Of a DNA stretch of 64,000 bases, positions 1 through 7,718 are shown piece after piece. Origin of the DNA: Tropicibacter sp. R16_0 (GTDB lineage: Bacteria > Pseudomonadota > Alphaproteobacteria > Rhodobacterales > Rhodobacteraceae). Position numbers and translations under genes: made by a program. The notes below the pieces were generated by a model. That model saw nothing but the letters and a program-made list of their open reading frames with translations. It was not told the DNA's origin and searched no databases. Location: the NCBI RefSeq assembly GCF_017743935.1, contig NZ_JAGHRE010000009.1:62001-126000 (forward strand), given 5' to 3'. Position 1 is the first letter of the stretch; every line of letters starts with the position of its first letter.

Positions 1-83
1 AGGCGCAGCAGGTTTTTGGTAACGACGCCAATGCGGTGGCCCTTTTGCAAGCCGCCGCCCGTGCCGCAGGGATCGACGGATGA
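1..83 (+). CDS. 3' end of an unidentified gene (possibly CcmI)
   Basis: Only the last 26 codons lie in the window; the TGA at 81-83 overlaps the start of ruvX. The visible tail is alanine-rich and ends with AARAAGIDG, like the C-termini of tetratricopeptide-type CcmI cytochrome c biogenesis proteins of Rhodobacterales. The fragment is too short to prove this, so the identity is a guess. The overlapping stop/start shows translational coupling to ruvX. Confidence 0.4.
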   Translation, partial: AQQVFGNDANAVALLQAAARAAGIDG

Positions 84-547
84 TTTTTGACGCGTTCGAA
101 GACTTCGCCGCCGCCGTGCCCAAGATGTCGGCCCTCGCCGGGCTGGACCTGGGCGACAAGACCATTGGCGTCGCCGTGTCCGATCGGATGCTGACCGTGG
201 CCACCCCGCTGGAAACCATCCGGCGCAAGAAATTTGGTGTGGATGCGGAAAAGCTCCTCAAGATCGTGACCGACCGCGAGATTGGCGGCATCCTCTTGGG
301 CCTGCCCCGCAACATGGACGGCACCGAAGGTCCCCGATGCCAATCCACCCGCGCCTTTGCCCGCAACCTAAGCCGTTTGACCGAGCTCCCAATTGGGTTT
401 TGGGACGAGCGTTTGAGCACCGTTGCGGCAGAAAAAGCACTTCTTGAGGCGGATACGACACGAAAACGTCGCGCAGAGGTGATTGATCACGTCGCGGCCG
501 GGTATATCTTGCAAGGAGCGCTCGATCGGATGCGCTTTCTGACTTAG
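80..547 (+). CDS. ruvX: Holliday junction resolvase RuvX/YqgF (pre-16S rRNA nuclease)
   Basis: This 155-residue RNase H-fold nuclease belongs to the YqgF family, which matures the 5' end of 16S rRNA and has also been described as an anti-termination factor or Holliday junction resolvase. The N-terminal GLDLGDKTIGVAVSD segment holds the first catalytic Asp; ILLGLPRNMDGTEG and FWDERLST follow, the latter carrying the conserved Asp-Glu pair. A conserved Asp (IDHVAAGYIL) closes the site near the C-terminus. Length is slightly above the usual 140-150 because of a short N-terminal extension. The ATG overlaps the preceding stop. A start near MSALAGLDLG would also give a normal-length protein. Confidence 0.93.
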   Translation: MIFDAFEDFAAAVPKMSALAGLDLGDKTIGVAVSDRMLTVATPLETIRRKKFGVDAEKLLKIVTDREIGGILLGLPRNMDGTEGPRCQSTRAFARNLSRLTELPIGFWDERLSTVAAEKALLEADTTRKRRAEVIDHVAAGYILQGALDRMRFLT

Positions 548-571
548 CCCTTGCCGGAGCCCGACGCAGAT

Positions 572-802
572 ATGACGGACATGGTCTGGAAACGCGACGA
601 GATCGAGTCGCCCTGCATACAGATTTGCGTGGTGCACCCCACCGAACGCATCTGTACCGGTTGTTATCGCACCATCGACGAGATCACGCGCTGGTCCAAG
701 ATGGACAGCGACGAGCGCGCCGAGATCATGCAAGACTTGCCCGAACGCGCGCCGCGCCTGACCAAGCGTCGCGGTGGTCGTGCTGCTCGGGTGAAGCGCT
801 GA
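572..802 (+). CDS. DUF1289 family protein
   Basis: This small cysteine-containing protein has the DUF1289 signature: SPCIQICVVHPTERICTGCYR contains the conserved CxxxC and CxGC elements, followed by TIDEI and a WSKM segment. The family is found next to ruvX or fdx-like genes in alphaproteobacteria; its function is unknown and a metal- or Fe-S-binding role is only suspected from the cysteines. The ATG at 572 is preferred because related proteins begin just before the KRDE-SPC segment; an in-frame TTG at 551 lies three bases after the ruvX stop and would add seven residues. The C-terminus is basic (KRRGGRAARVKR). It is probably co-transcribed with ruvX. Confidence 0.85.
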   Translation: MTDMVWKRDEIESPCIQICVVHPTERICTGCYRTIDEITRWSKMDSDERAEIMQDLPERAPRLTKRRGGRAARVKR

Positions 803-928
803 TCAGGGCGCCTGCCCTCTAACAGGCTATCGAACTGACTGGTCCGAAACACGCGGCTCAAGCGTTGACATTTTCCGTGCCTTCGGAACGTTGGGGGCGT
901 CGAAACACCTAGGTCCGAAAACTGCTTC

Positions 929-1675
929 ATGCTCCGGATTGCCCTACACGCGTTTGTCGTTGTTGCCCTGACCCTGTTGACCCAGATCGGCGGTCTGGCC
1001 TGGATCGCCGCCCTGTTTTTCCGCTGGCGCTTGCTGGCCTTTACGCTGATCTATGTCACGCTCAGCGCTTTGACCGTGTGGATCGCCCCACAGTTCGGGC
1101 GCGTTGCCGTCAGTTGCCTTGATGACGGGCCGCTGCAGGTTCAAAGCTGGATGTTTTGCGCGCTCAACCGCACATATGTGACGCCTGAAATGGCGCAGGT
1201 GCTCAAGGACACGGCCAATGAGGTAAATGACCGTTTTCCCGGAACCACGACGCTGCTGCTTGATGGCAATTTCCCCTTTGTCACCGGCTTTCCGCTGTTG
1301 CCGCATCTGTCCCATGACGATGGGGAAAAGGCCGATCTGGCGTTCTATTACCGGGATGGGAAAGGAGGATACCTGCAGGGACGCACCCGCTCTCCCATCG
1401 GGTATTTCGCCTTTGAAGATGGCCCCACCCAATGTGAGCCGACCTGGCCGAGCCTGCGGTGGGATTTGAATGGCTTGCAGCCGCTGTGGCGCAGCTATGC
1501 TCTGGATGTGGAAAGGACGCGCTTTGCCGTCCAGACCCTGGCCCGTGACCCGCGCTTCGGCAAGATCTTTGTCGAACCACATCTGGTTGACCGCATGCAG
1601 CTGTCACACCCAAAGATCAGGTTTCAGGGCTGCCGGGCCGCGCGCCACGACGATCACATCCATTTCCAGCTGTAG
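929..1675 (+). CDS. Membrane-anchored LAS-type (MepA-like) metallopeptidase candidate
   Basis: The 248-residue protein starts with two hydrophobic membrane spans (about residues 4-30 and 34-54), and the rest would face the periplasm. It would ordinarily be called hypothetical. However, His129 and Asp136 (H-x6-D within SHDDGEKAD) and the C-terminal HDDHIH (His240, His243, His245) reproduce the spacing of the zinc ligands and catalytic histidine of MepA and other LAS-fold peptidases, where H-x6-D and a GHDDHFH motif near the C-terminus form the active site. A murein-hydrolase role is therefore inferred. Paired cysteines outside the motif may form disulfides. A TTGACA element at about 862 could be its -35 box. 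Confidence 0.65.
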   Translation: MLRIALHAFVVVALTLLTQIGGLAWIAALFFRWRLLAFTLIYVTLSALTVWIAPQFGRVAVSCLDDGPLQVQSWMFCALNRTYVTPEMAQVLKDTANEVNDRFPGTTTLLLDGNFPFVTGFPLLPHLSHDDGEKADLAFYYRDGKGGYLQGRTRSPIGYFAFEDGPTQCEPTWPSLRWDLNGLQPLWRSYALDVERTRFAVQTLARDPRFGKIFVEPHLVDRMQLSHPKIRFQGCRAARHDDHIHFQL

Positions 1676-1720
1676 GCAGGCAAGCACCGCAACGGTCAAA
1701 TCGCGGTGCTGCTTTACGAC

Positions 1721-2449
1721 TTACCCAGCGGCCAGCCAGGATTTTGCGTTGTCCATGTCTTCTTCGGGAAAATACTGGATGTCGGCCTTGATAAGCTGAT
1801 TGCCGATCCGCTGTGCCATGTGTTGCCACCCCTTGTTGCCAACGATCGCTGCGCGGTCCAGCAACGGCGCGTGGGTACGGCCCAGATGAAAATGGGCATC
1901 AAGCGCCGACAACCCCTGCCAGCCATCAAACTCGGTCAGGTCGATGAGCAGCCGGAACCCCTGCTTGCCCCGGATCATGGCATCCAGATCGCCAGTGGCC
2001 TGGGCATATTCGCCCGGGTCCACCTGCCCAAGCAGCCGCACCTGCACGCAAGGTCCACCCAGGTCGATCACATGGATCGCGCCCAACGACTCGCGCAGCC
2101 AGCGGCGCGCCTCTTCGATGCCTTCCAGCGAGAACACCTGCATCGGGCACGGCATCATCGGCGAGGCCAGCCGGGCGGATGTCTGCACCCAGCCCATGTC
2201 AGTGACCAGCGCGATCCGGTCAAAGCCGCGCCAGTGGCTGACACCCAGTTTCGTGTCAGCCCAAACGGCGGACATGTCAAAGCCTGAAAACTCCTCGCCC
2301 ACCAGGATCAACAGCCGGATCTGATCATGATCCGCCAGCGCCGCTTCGATGGCCGGAACCAGGGTGGTTTCATAATCGGAACTGGAAATCGTGCCCGAGG
2401 CGGTCACTTCCAGAATTGCGCCATCACTTTGAGTTTCTACGGAAATCAT
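1721..2449 (-). CDS. Tandem SpoIIAA/STAS-like protein
   Basis: This 242-residue protein appears to contain two copies of the SpoIIAA-like (Pfam SpoIIAA-like, formerly DUF3478) fold, roughly residues 1-118 and 122-242. Each half shows the same layout: a beta strand, a helix, a hydrophobic strand (IRLLILVGEE in the first, FRLLIDLTEFDGW in the second), a conserved His/Trp region, then RIALVTDMGW or RAAIVGNKGW, and a C-terminal segment ending in helix (IEEARRWL, MDNAKSWL). Single-domain relatives are common and of unknown function; some bind lipids or act near membranes. No signal peptide or membrane span is seen. It stands alone, convergent with the upstream peptidase gene. Confidence 0.75.
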   Translation of the reverse strand: MISVETQSDGAILEVTASGTISSSDYETTLVPAIEAALADHDQIRLLILVGEEFSGFDMSAVWADTKLGVSHWRGFDRIALVTDMGWVQTSARLASPMMPCPMQVFSLEGIEEARRWLRESLGAIHVIDLGGPCVQVRLLGQVDPGEYAQATGDLDAMIRGKQGFRLLIDLTEFDGWQGLSALDAHFHLGRTHAPLLDRAAIVGNKGWQHMAQRIGNQLIKADIQYFPEEDMDNAKSWLAAG

Positions 2450-2485
2450 CGAAAAATAAACCTCTCACACAATGATGCGACAAGG

Positions 2486-3271
2486 TTATGGGGATTCGAT
2501 CCATCCCGCCACACCGCTTTGCATGTCCGGGCGGAAGTAGGCAATCATCCGACCATCCGGCCCTGCCGTGGCATCATCTCCCCACGGCGCAACCCCGTGC
2601 AGGCAATGACGGTGGAGCAGGTATGCCTCGCCCGGCTGCGCATGCACCTCGATCCGGGGGCAGGTTTCGAACACTTCGCGGCGGGCGGCCTGATAGGCCT
2701 CGGTCACGTCCACCTGATGCATCACAGCGGGATCATGCCCCGCCAATGCCGTGCGAAAGGCATCTGCCATGATCTTGTGGCTCCCCTCCCACACGACCAT
2801 GGGGGCCGCCGTAGGACTGGCTTCGGTCAGGGGCAAGCCCAGGATCCAACTGTGTGGTTCATCAACATGGCGGCGGCGATCGGGGCCTGAGGGTTTCAGC
2901 CCATCCACGTGCGCCGCATCCCGGTTGCGGCGATAGCGCAACGCTGCCTCATTCTCTCCTCGGCGGGCCTTTGGGTAGCCCGGATAGATGACCGAGACCT
3001 GGCCACGGTGCAGCGGCTGCAACCCGTACTCCTGGTCGATGAAGTCGATGGCCGCACCCGCCAGCGGGGTCTGCCCGTCGACGCGGCCCGAAGGATCGTT
3101 CGGCAAGGCATCCACGCCAATAAACCAGGTGCCTTCACAATCCAGCCATTGCGCATGTGCCGGATCGGTCACGGATGCCCGAGCCGCCGGAAGAGCGCTC
3201 TGCACCCAGGCCAGAGTATTGGGGTCAACCGGAAACCGAACCCAGCCCCGTTCGTGAAAACCCGTTACCAC
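2486..3271 (-). CDS. Phytanoyl-CoA dioxygenase-like Fe(II)/2-oxoglutarate oxygenase
   Basis: The 261-residue protein has the iron-binding triad of the PhyH group: His121-x-Asp123 (AAHVDGLKP) and a distal His225 (HCLHGVAP), followed by GRMIAYFRP, whose Arg would hold 2-oxoglutarate. Such enzymes hydroxylate small molecules or lipids; the substrate cannot be read from sequence. The GTG start overlaps the stop of the TauE/SafE gene by 7 bases, so the two are translationally coupled. That suggests the oxygenase acts in the same pathway as an exported anion, for example a sulfonate or sulfur compound, but this is inference. Confidence 0.78.
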   Translation of the reverse strand: MVTGFHERGWVRFPVDPNTLAWVQSALPAARASVTDPAHAQWLDCEGTWFIGVDALPNDPSGRVDGQTPLAGAAIDFIDQEYGLQPLHRGQVSVIYPGYPKARRGENEAALRYRRNRDAAHVDGLKPSGPDRRRHVDEPHSWILGLPLTEASPTAAPMVVWEGSHKIMADAFRTALAGHDPAVMHQVDVTEAYQAARREVFETCPRIEVHAQPGEAYLLHRHCLHGVAPWGDDATAGPDGRMIAYFRPDMQSGVAGWIESP

Positions 3272-4089
3272 CCAAGCGCCTTTCGCAGCATGTTGAGGGC
3301 CACCAGCGTCAGGAACACCGCAAAGACCCGCTTGAGCGGCTTAGGGTCCATCGCATGGGCCAGCTTCACGCCCCAGGGCGTCGTGATCAGCGTCATGCAG
3401 ATAACGATACCAAAGGCCACCAGATTGACAGCACCTACGGTCAGAGGCGGGCGTTGACTGGGATCGATCTCAAGAAACAGGAACCCCAAAACACTGGGCA
3501 CCGCGATGATGACACCAAAACCCGCAGCGGTGGCCACCGCGCGGTGGATGGGTGTGTTGTAAAGGCTCATGAGCGGCACGCCAAAGCTGCCACCGCCGAT
3601 GCCCATCAGCACCGACAGGAACCCGACCATGGGCGAGAGCACCGCGCGACGCAAACCGCCCGGCATCGCCTGCCCCAGACGCCATTCGGCCTTGCCCAGC
3701 CCCAGGTAGGCGCCGATCACGATCCCCAACACGCCAAAGAGCGCCTGCAACGCCACCGACTTCAACGAGGCTGCCACCAGAACACCCAAGACTGCCCCAA
3801 CGGCGATCCCCGGCCCCCAGCCGCGCAGGATCGACCAATCCACCGCGCCCTTCTTGTTGTGGCTGAGCACCGAGCGCACCGAAGTCACGATGATCGTCGC
3901 CAACGAGGTCGCCAGACACATCTGCATCAATTGCGGACCGCCATATCCAAGCGTCTGAAACGCATAGAAAAACGCAGGCACCAGGACAATTCCGCCGCCT
4001 ACGCCCAACAACCCCGCCAAAACCCCGGCAAACCCGCCGATCACCAACAAAAGACCCAACATCTGCATCAGCAGCATCGTATCCGGCAT
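3265..4089 (-). CDS. TauE/SafE family sulfite/anion exporter
   Basis: This 274-residue integral membrane protein has about eight hydrophobic spans and the two family repeats, each with a glycine-rich motif (GLLGVGGGIVLVP near residue 30 and LMGIGGGSFGVP in the second half). TauE/SafE proteins export sulfite, sulfonates or other organic anions across the inner membrane. It is the first gene of a two-gene unit with the dioxygenase, whose start overlaps its stop. It lies 39 bases downstream of dusA on the same strand, so co-transcription with dusA is possible. Confidence 0.88.
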   Translation of the reverse strand: MPDTMLLMQMLGLLLVIGGFAGVLAGLLGVGGGIVLVPAFFYAFQTLGYGGPQLMQMCLATSLATIIVTSVRSVLSHNKKGAVDWSILRGWGPGIAVGAVLGVLVAASLKSVALQALFGVLGIVIGAYLGLGKAEWRLGQAMPGGLRRAVLSPMVGFLSVLMGIGGGSFGVPLMSLYNTPIHRAVATAAGFGVIIAVPSVLGFLFLEIDPSQRPPLTVGAVNLVAFGIVICMTLITTPWGVKLAHAMDPKPLKRVFAVFLTLVALNMLRKALGW

Positions 4090-4128
4090 GGACCTCTTCC
4101 CCTCGTCGTTTCGCCCTGCCTAGCCCGA

Positions 4129-5163
4129 TCAGCCCGCCTGCGCCAGAGGGGTCACGCTTGCCAGCGCCTGAAGGAGCACATCCGTCCCGGCATCCTTGCG
4201 CGCGGCCCCTTCAGACAGCGTCCGGCGCCACTGTCGTGCACCGGGGCGGCCCGCAAACAGGCCCAGCATGTGACGGGTGATCTGGTGCAAACGCCCCCCG
4301 TCGGCAAGATGCGCCTCGATATAGGGCACCATCTTGTGAACAATCTCGACCGGATCCGTTGCGGTGCCGGTGCCACAAATCTCGGGATCTGCGGCACACA
4401 GGATGTCCGACGGCTGGTGATAGGCCGAGCGCCCGATCATCACCCCATCCAGGCCCGCATCCAGATGCGCTTTGGCTTGGTCCAGCGACGTGATACCGCC
4501 GTTGATCGAGATGTGCATCTCGGGGAACCGCGCCTTCATCCGGTGGACCAGATCATAATCCAGCGGGGGAATGTCCCGGTTTTCCTTGGGGCTGAGCCCC
4601 TGGAGCCAGGCCTTGCGCGCGTGGATCGTTACGCGGTTGCAGCCCGCCTTGCCGATCTGTTCCAGAAAATCCGGCAACACAATCTCGGGGTCCTGATCAT
4701 CCACCCCGATACGACATTTGACAGTGACCTCCACATCCACCGCATCCCGCATCGCAGCAACACACTCGGCCACCAGCTGGGGGTGCTGCATGAGCACGGC
4801 ACCAAAGGTCCCGGATTGCACGCGGTCCGAAGGGCAGCCGCAGTTCAGGTTGATCTCGTCATAGCCCGCATCCGCGCCGAGCTTGGCCGCTTTGGCCAAC
4901 TCCACCGGGTCGGACCCGCCAAGTTGCAAGGCCAAAGGATGCTCTTCGGGGCTGAAGTCCAACAAATGCAAAGCCCCGCCGCGCACCAAAGCGGGCGCCG
5001 TGACCATCTCGGTATAAAGCAATGCCTCGCGGCTGAGCAGCCGATGCAGGTAACGACAGTGGCGGTCGGTCCAGTCCATCATCGGGGCCACGGACAGCCG
5101 CGCCGCGCGCCGCACGGCAGAAAACCCTGATTTTCCGTGGTTTTTCGAATCCACCATATTCAC
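4129..5163 (-). CDS. dusA: tRNA-dihydrouridine(20/20a) synthase DusA
   Basis: The 344-residue FMN enzyme reduces uridines 20 and 20a in the tRNA D-loop using NADPH. Visible hallmarks are LSVAPMMDWTDRH at the N-terminus (FMN-binding barrel start), LQLGGSDP, the active-site NLNCGCPSDRV with the catalytic Cys, CRIGVDD, TIHARKAWLQGLSPKENRDIPPL in the DusA-specific region, and ISINGGI and GVMIGRSAYHQP at the phosphate site. The LQGLSPKENR segment separates DusA from DusB and DusC. Length is normal. A start at 5157 is equally possible, removing the first two residues. Confidence 0.94.
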   Translation of the reverse strand: MNMVDSKNHGKSGFSAVRRAARLSVAPMMDWTDRHCRYLHRLLSREALLYTEMVTAPALVRGGALHLLDFSPEEHPLALQLGGSDPVELAKAAKLGADAGYDEINLNCGCPSDRVQSGTFGAVLMQHPQLVAECVAAMRDAVDVEVTVKCRIGVDDQDPEIVLPDFLEQIGKAGCNRVTIHARKAWLQGLSPKENRDIPPLDYDLVHRMKARFPEMHISINGGITSLDQAKAHLDAGLDGVMIGRSAYHQPSDILCAADPEICGTGTATDPVEIVHKMVPYIEAHLADGGRLHQITRHMLGLFAGRPGARQWRRTLSEGAARKDAGTDVLLQALASVTPLAQAG

Positions 5164-5700
5164 CGTTTTCCTTGCTTGTGCACGATTTGGCCCCCTTTAT
5201 GGGTGCAATGCATCAAAGTGTAGCGTCGACGGCGTCGTGTAGCACTTTTTTTGCCCCAAGTTCCAGCACTGCCGGGCTGCCGTCCTATCCCACCAGTTCT
5301 GCCCCCATTGGGCTCCATCGCTCCCGATGCGGCGGGCAAACCCAATTCCAAAACACTCGAACGATCAGATGTCCCTGTCATGGGAGATGTCGCTGATCGT
5401 CTCGAGACAAATGGCACGCCGCGTTTCCCGGTCAGCTTCGCAAGAAAGACCATCCTCGACCCGGTTGAAACTGTTGCCAAGGAGCAGACTGTACAAAACT
5501 GGTTGAAGCGTCGTGACGTCGGTGGCGCAGATACTCACTATTCGCCTATCGTCGCGGTACTTCTGCCTCTACACGACGTCTTGAAGATCAACCAACTGCG
5601 TATATCCCGCAGAAGCGCCAAGAACCAACCACAGCTGCGGATGGAGATCGGTCGAGATGTTCAGACAGGAGTTTTGCGAGACGGCAGATCCATAGCCCGA
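5164..5700. other. 537-bp stretch without a recognisable gene
   Basis: This lies between the end of the UgpC-type ATPase gene and dusA, both on the minus strand. It must hold the dusA promoter. The + strand stays open from 5251 into the following gene, and a minus-strand frame runs without stop from about 5571 to 5365 (68 codons, no ATG, possible GTG), but neither product resembles a family I know and neither has a good ribosome binding site. A poly-T run at 5243-5250 lacks a clear stem. The stretch may be decayed coding DNA. Confidence 0.5.
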
Positions 5701-6762
5701 CTAACGACACCGCTTTTCGGTCTGGGCATCAAAGAACATGCAATCGCGATCCTCAAAGCCCACGATGACAGCGCTTCCCTCGGGCAAGGTGTCCTCGTTG
5801 CGGTTCTCCACGATCAGTTTCTCGCCTGTTCCCGTGACCAGATAGTCGTAGGAAACACCCCCCAAACGCTCGCGCAAATCCAAGGTGGCCCCGCCGTCGC
5901 CCGCTTCGATGGTCAAATGCTGCGGGCGGATGCCGACCAGCACCCCCTGGCCCTCAGCAGGCAGCGCCACATCCGCAGAAATCATCCGATCGCCCAGCGC
6001 TGGGACACGCACGTGCCCACCCAGAACCACGCCGTTGAGAAAGTTCATGCTGGGTGATCCGATAAAGCCCGCGACAAATCGGTTGTCGGGATCGTTATAC
6101 AGATCCATTGGGCTGCCAACCTGTTCGACCACACCTGCGCGCAGGACCACAATCTTGTCGGCCAGTGTCATCGCCTCGACCTGATCATGGGTCACATAAA
6201 TCATCGTCGCGCCGATCTCTTTGTGCAGGCGGGCGATTTCGACGCGCATGTCGACGCGCAGCTCGGCGTCCAAATTGGACAGCGGCTCGTCAAACAGGAA
6301 CACTTCGGGCCCGCGCACGATGGCGCGTCCAATGGCCACCCTCTGTCGCTGGCCGCCAGACAGGGCTTTGGGTTTGCGTTTCAGATATTGATCCAGTTGA
6401 AGGATCCTGCTGGCTTCCGAGACCTTTTCGCGGATCTCAGCCTTGGGATGCCCGTTCATCTTCAGGCCAAAACCCATGTTTTCTTCGACGGTCATATGCG
6501 GATAGAGCGCGTAGGTCTGGAACACCATCGCCACCCCCCGTTCCGAGGCATCAATCCGTGTCACGTCCCGATCGCCTATGCGGATCTCGCCGCTTGTGGT
6601 TTCCTCCAGCCCGGCGATCATCCGCAACAGCGTGGACTTGCCACATCCCGACGGGCCAACAAAGACGCAGAATTCGCCATTGTCGATCTGCAGATCAATG
6701 TCGTGGATCACCTGTACGTCACCGTACTTCTTGACCGCATTTCTCAGCGTGACGCCGGACAT
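5701..6762 (-). CDS. ugpC: Sugar ABC transporter ATP-binding protein (UgpC/MalK type)
   Basis: The 353-residue ATPase energises a binding-protein-dependent sugar importer. It shows Walker A GPSGCGKST, the Q-loop FQTYALYPHMTV, signature LSGGQRQRVAIGRAI, Walker B VFLFDEPLSNLD and the His switch YVTHDQVEAM, followed by a C-terminal TOBE/OB extension of about 120 residues typical of the MalK/UgpC group. The nearest permeases and binding protein are the divergent galactoside genes at 7719-10797, which lack their own ATPase, so this is the likely partner. It is 22 bases downstream of the IclR regulator and probably co-transcribed with it. The symbol reflects family, not proven glycerol-phosphate transport. 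Confidence 0.9.
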   Translation of the reverse strand: MSGVTLRNAVKKYGDVQVIHDIDLQIDNGEFCVFVGPSGCGKSTLLRMIAGLEETTSGEIRIGDRDVTRIDASERGVAMVFQTYALYPHMTVEENMGFGLKMNGHPKAEIREKVSEASRILQLDQYLKRKPKALSGGQRQRVAIGRAIVRGPEVFLFDEPLSNLDAELRVDMRVEIARLHKEIGATMIYVTHDQVEAMTLADKIVVLRAGVVEQVGSPMDLYNDPDNRFVAGFIGSPSMNFLNGVVLGGHVRVPALGDRMISADVALPAEGQGVLVGIRPQHLTIEAGDGGATLDLRERLGGVSYDYLVTGTGEKLIVENRNEDTLPEGSAVIVGFEDRDCMFFDAQTEKRCR

Positions 6763-6784
6763 GGGCGCTCCTCCCCTTTTCGTG

Positions 6785-7576
6785 TCAGCTCGGGAACTGC
6801 CAGTTTTCGGCAGCCCCGGCGATGTTGTTGGCGCAGGCCTGCAGCATGGGCTCCAGCTGATCCAGATCCTTCAACGACTTGTGCTGCGTCGAAGTTGTGA
6901 TCGACAACGCGCCGATCATGCGCCCCCCTGGCAACAGGATCGGCGCGGCAATGCAAATGATCCCGACCTCATGTTCTTCGCGGTCATAGGCAATGCCGCG
7001 GCTGCGAATGGCGTCCAGCTCGGCGCGCAGGGCGTCCGGTGTGGTGAGCGTATGCTCGGTGTGGCGGAAATACGATTGATGCCGGATCGCATCTTCGCGC
7101 GCCTCGTCATTCAGAAAGGCCATCATCGCCTTGCCGACCCCGGTGCAATACCCCGGCCCCACTTTGCCCGCCTGCGAGAACATCTCGACCGGGGTGGCGG
7201 CGTTACGCTTGTCGACATAGAGCACCTGCCCCCGGTCCAGCTGGGCCAGGTGAATCGTCTCTTGCACTTGCGACGAGAGCGCATCCAGATGCGGGCGCGC
7301 AAGCGGTGCCAGCGAGCTTTGTCGCCAAGCCGAGTGGGCAAGCCGAACCAATCGGATGCCGGGTGCATAGGTGCCGCTGTCAGAATCAAAGCTCAGCATG
7401 CCCTGATTGGTCAGTGTCTGCAGCAAACGATACAGCGTCGCTTTTGGGTACGGGCTGTCGGACAGAATGTCGTTGAACCGCACCGGCCGCATATGCGCGG
7501 CGACCATGTCCAGCACGTGCAGCGCCTTGCCAACTGTGCCATCCGCGTTCTGCGGGCTCGTATCCATAGCGCCCAT
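6785..7576 (-). CDS. IclR family transcriptional regulator
   Basis: The 263-residue protein has an N-terminal winged helix-turn-helix (about residues 12-75, including YPKATLYRLLQTLTNQG) and a C-terminal IclR effector-binding domain with GPGYCTGVGKAMMAFL and a late ICIAAPILLPGGRMIGALSIT segment. IclR proteins bind small metabolites and usually repress adjacent catabolic operons. It is transcribed away from the galactoside operon and followed closely by the ATPase gene, so it is the obvious regulator of the island; a sugar acid or sugar is the likely effector. A TATA-poor purine-rich ribosome site (GGAGGAGGG) precedes the ATG. A second in-frame ATG lies three codons downstream. Confidence 0.9.
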   Translation of the reverse strand: MGAMDTSPQNADGTVGKALHVLDMVAAHMRPVRFNDILSDSPYPKATLYRLLQTLTNQGMLSFDSDSGTYAPGIRLVRLAHSAWRQSSLAPLARPHLDALSSQVQETIHLAQLDRGQVLYVDKRNAATPVEMFSQAGKVGPGYCTGVGKAMMAFLNDEAREDAIRHQSYFRHTEHTLTTPDALRAELDAIRSRGIAYDREEHEVGIICIAAPILLPGGRMIGALSITTSTQHKSLKDLDQLEPMLQACANNIAGAAENWQFPS

Positions 7577-7643
7577 CTGCCCTCCTCCTACTCCCTCGTG
7601 TTCGTGAGGAAACTATTGACAGCTGTAACCAAAGACGCTCATA

Positions 7644-7680
7644 GTTTCAATATCTGATATCAAGTTTCATTATTTGAAAC
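7644..7680. promoter_or_regulatory. Putative IclR operator region between regulator and galactoside operon
   Basis: The perfect dyad GTTTCA-N5-TGAAAC occupies 7664-7680. A second GTTTCA half-site begins at 7644 and faces an imperfect TGATATCAAG partner. Such TGAAAC/GTTTCA palindromes are the kind of sites bound by IclR-type regulators such as KdgR. The position, 39 bases before the binding-protein start and between the divergent genes, fits control of both directions. Confidence 0.55.
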
Positions 7681-7718
7681 CAACTAAAAGCAAATCGGCA
7701 TCATCTGGGAGGAACTTC

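Noticed and set aside
3157-5130. 657-codon open frame on the + strand antisense to the TauE/SafE and dusA genes
   Set aside because: It is a by-product of GC-rich codon usage on the opposite strand; the product is Arg/His/Gln-rich with no domain, and the minus-strand genes are unambiguous families.
5160-5480. 106-codon minus-strand frame upstream of dusA
   Set aside because: Arg/Ser-rich translation without similarity, and it would run into the dusA start in another frame.
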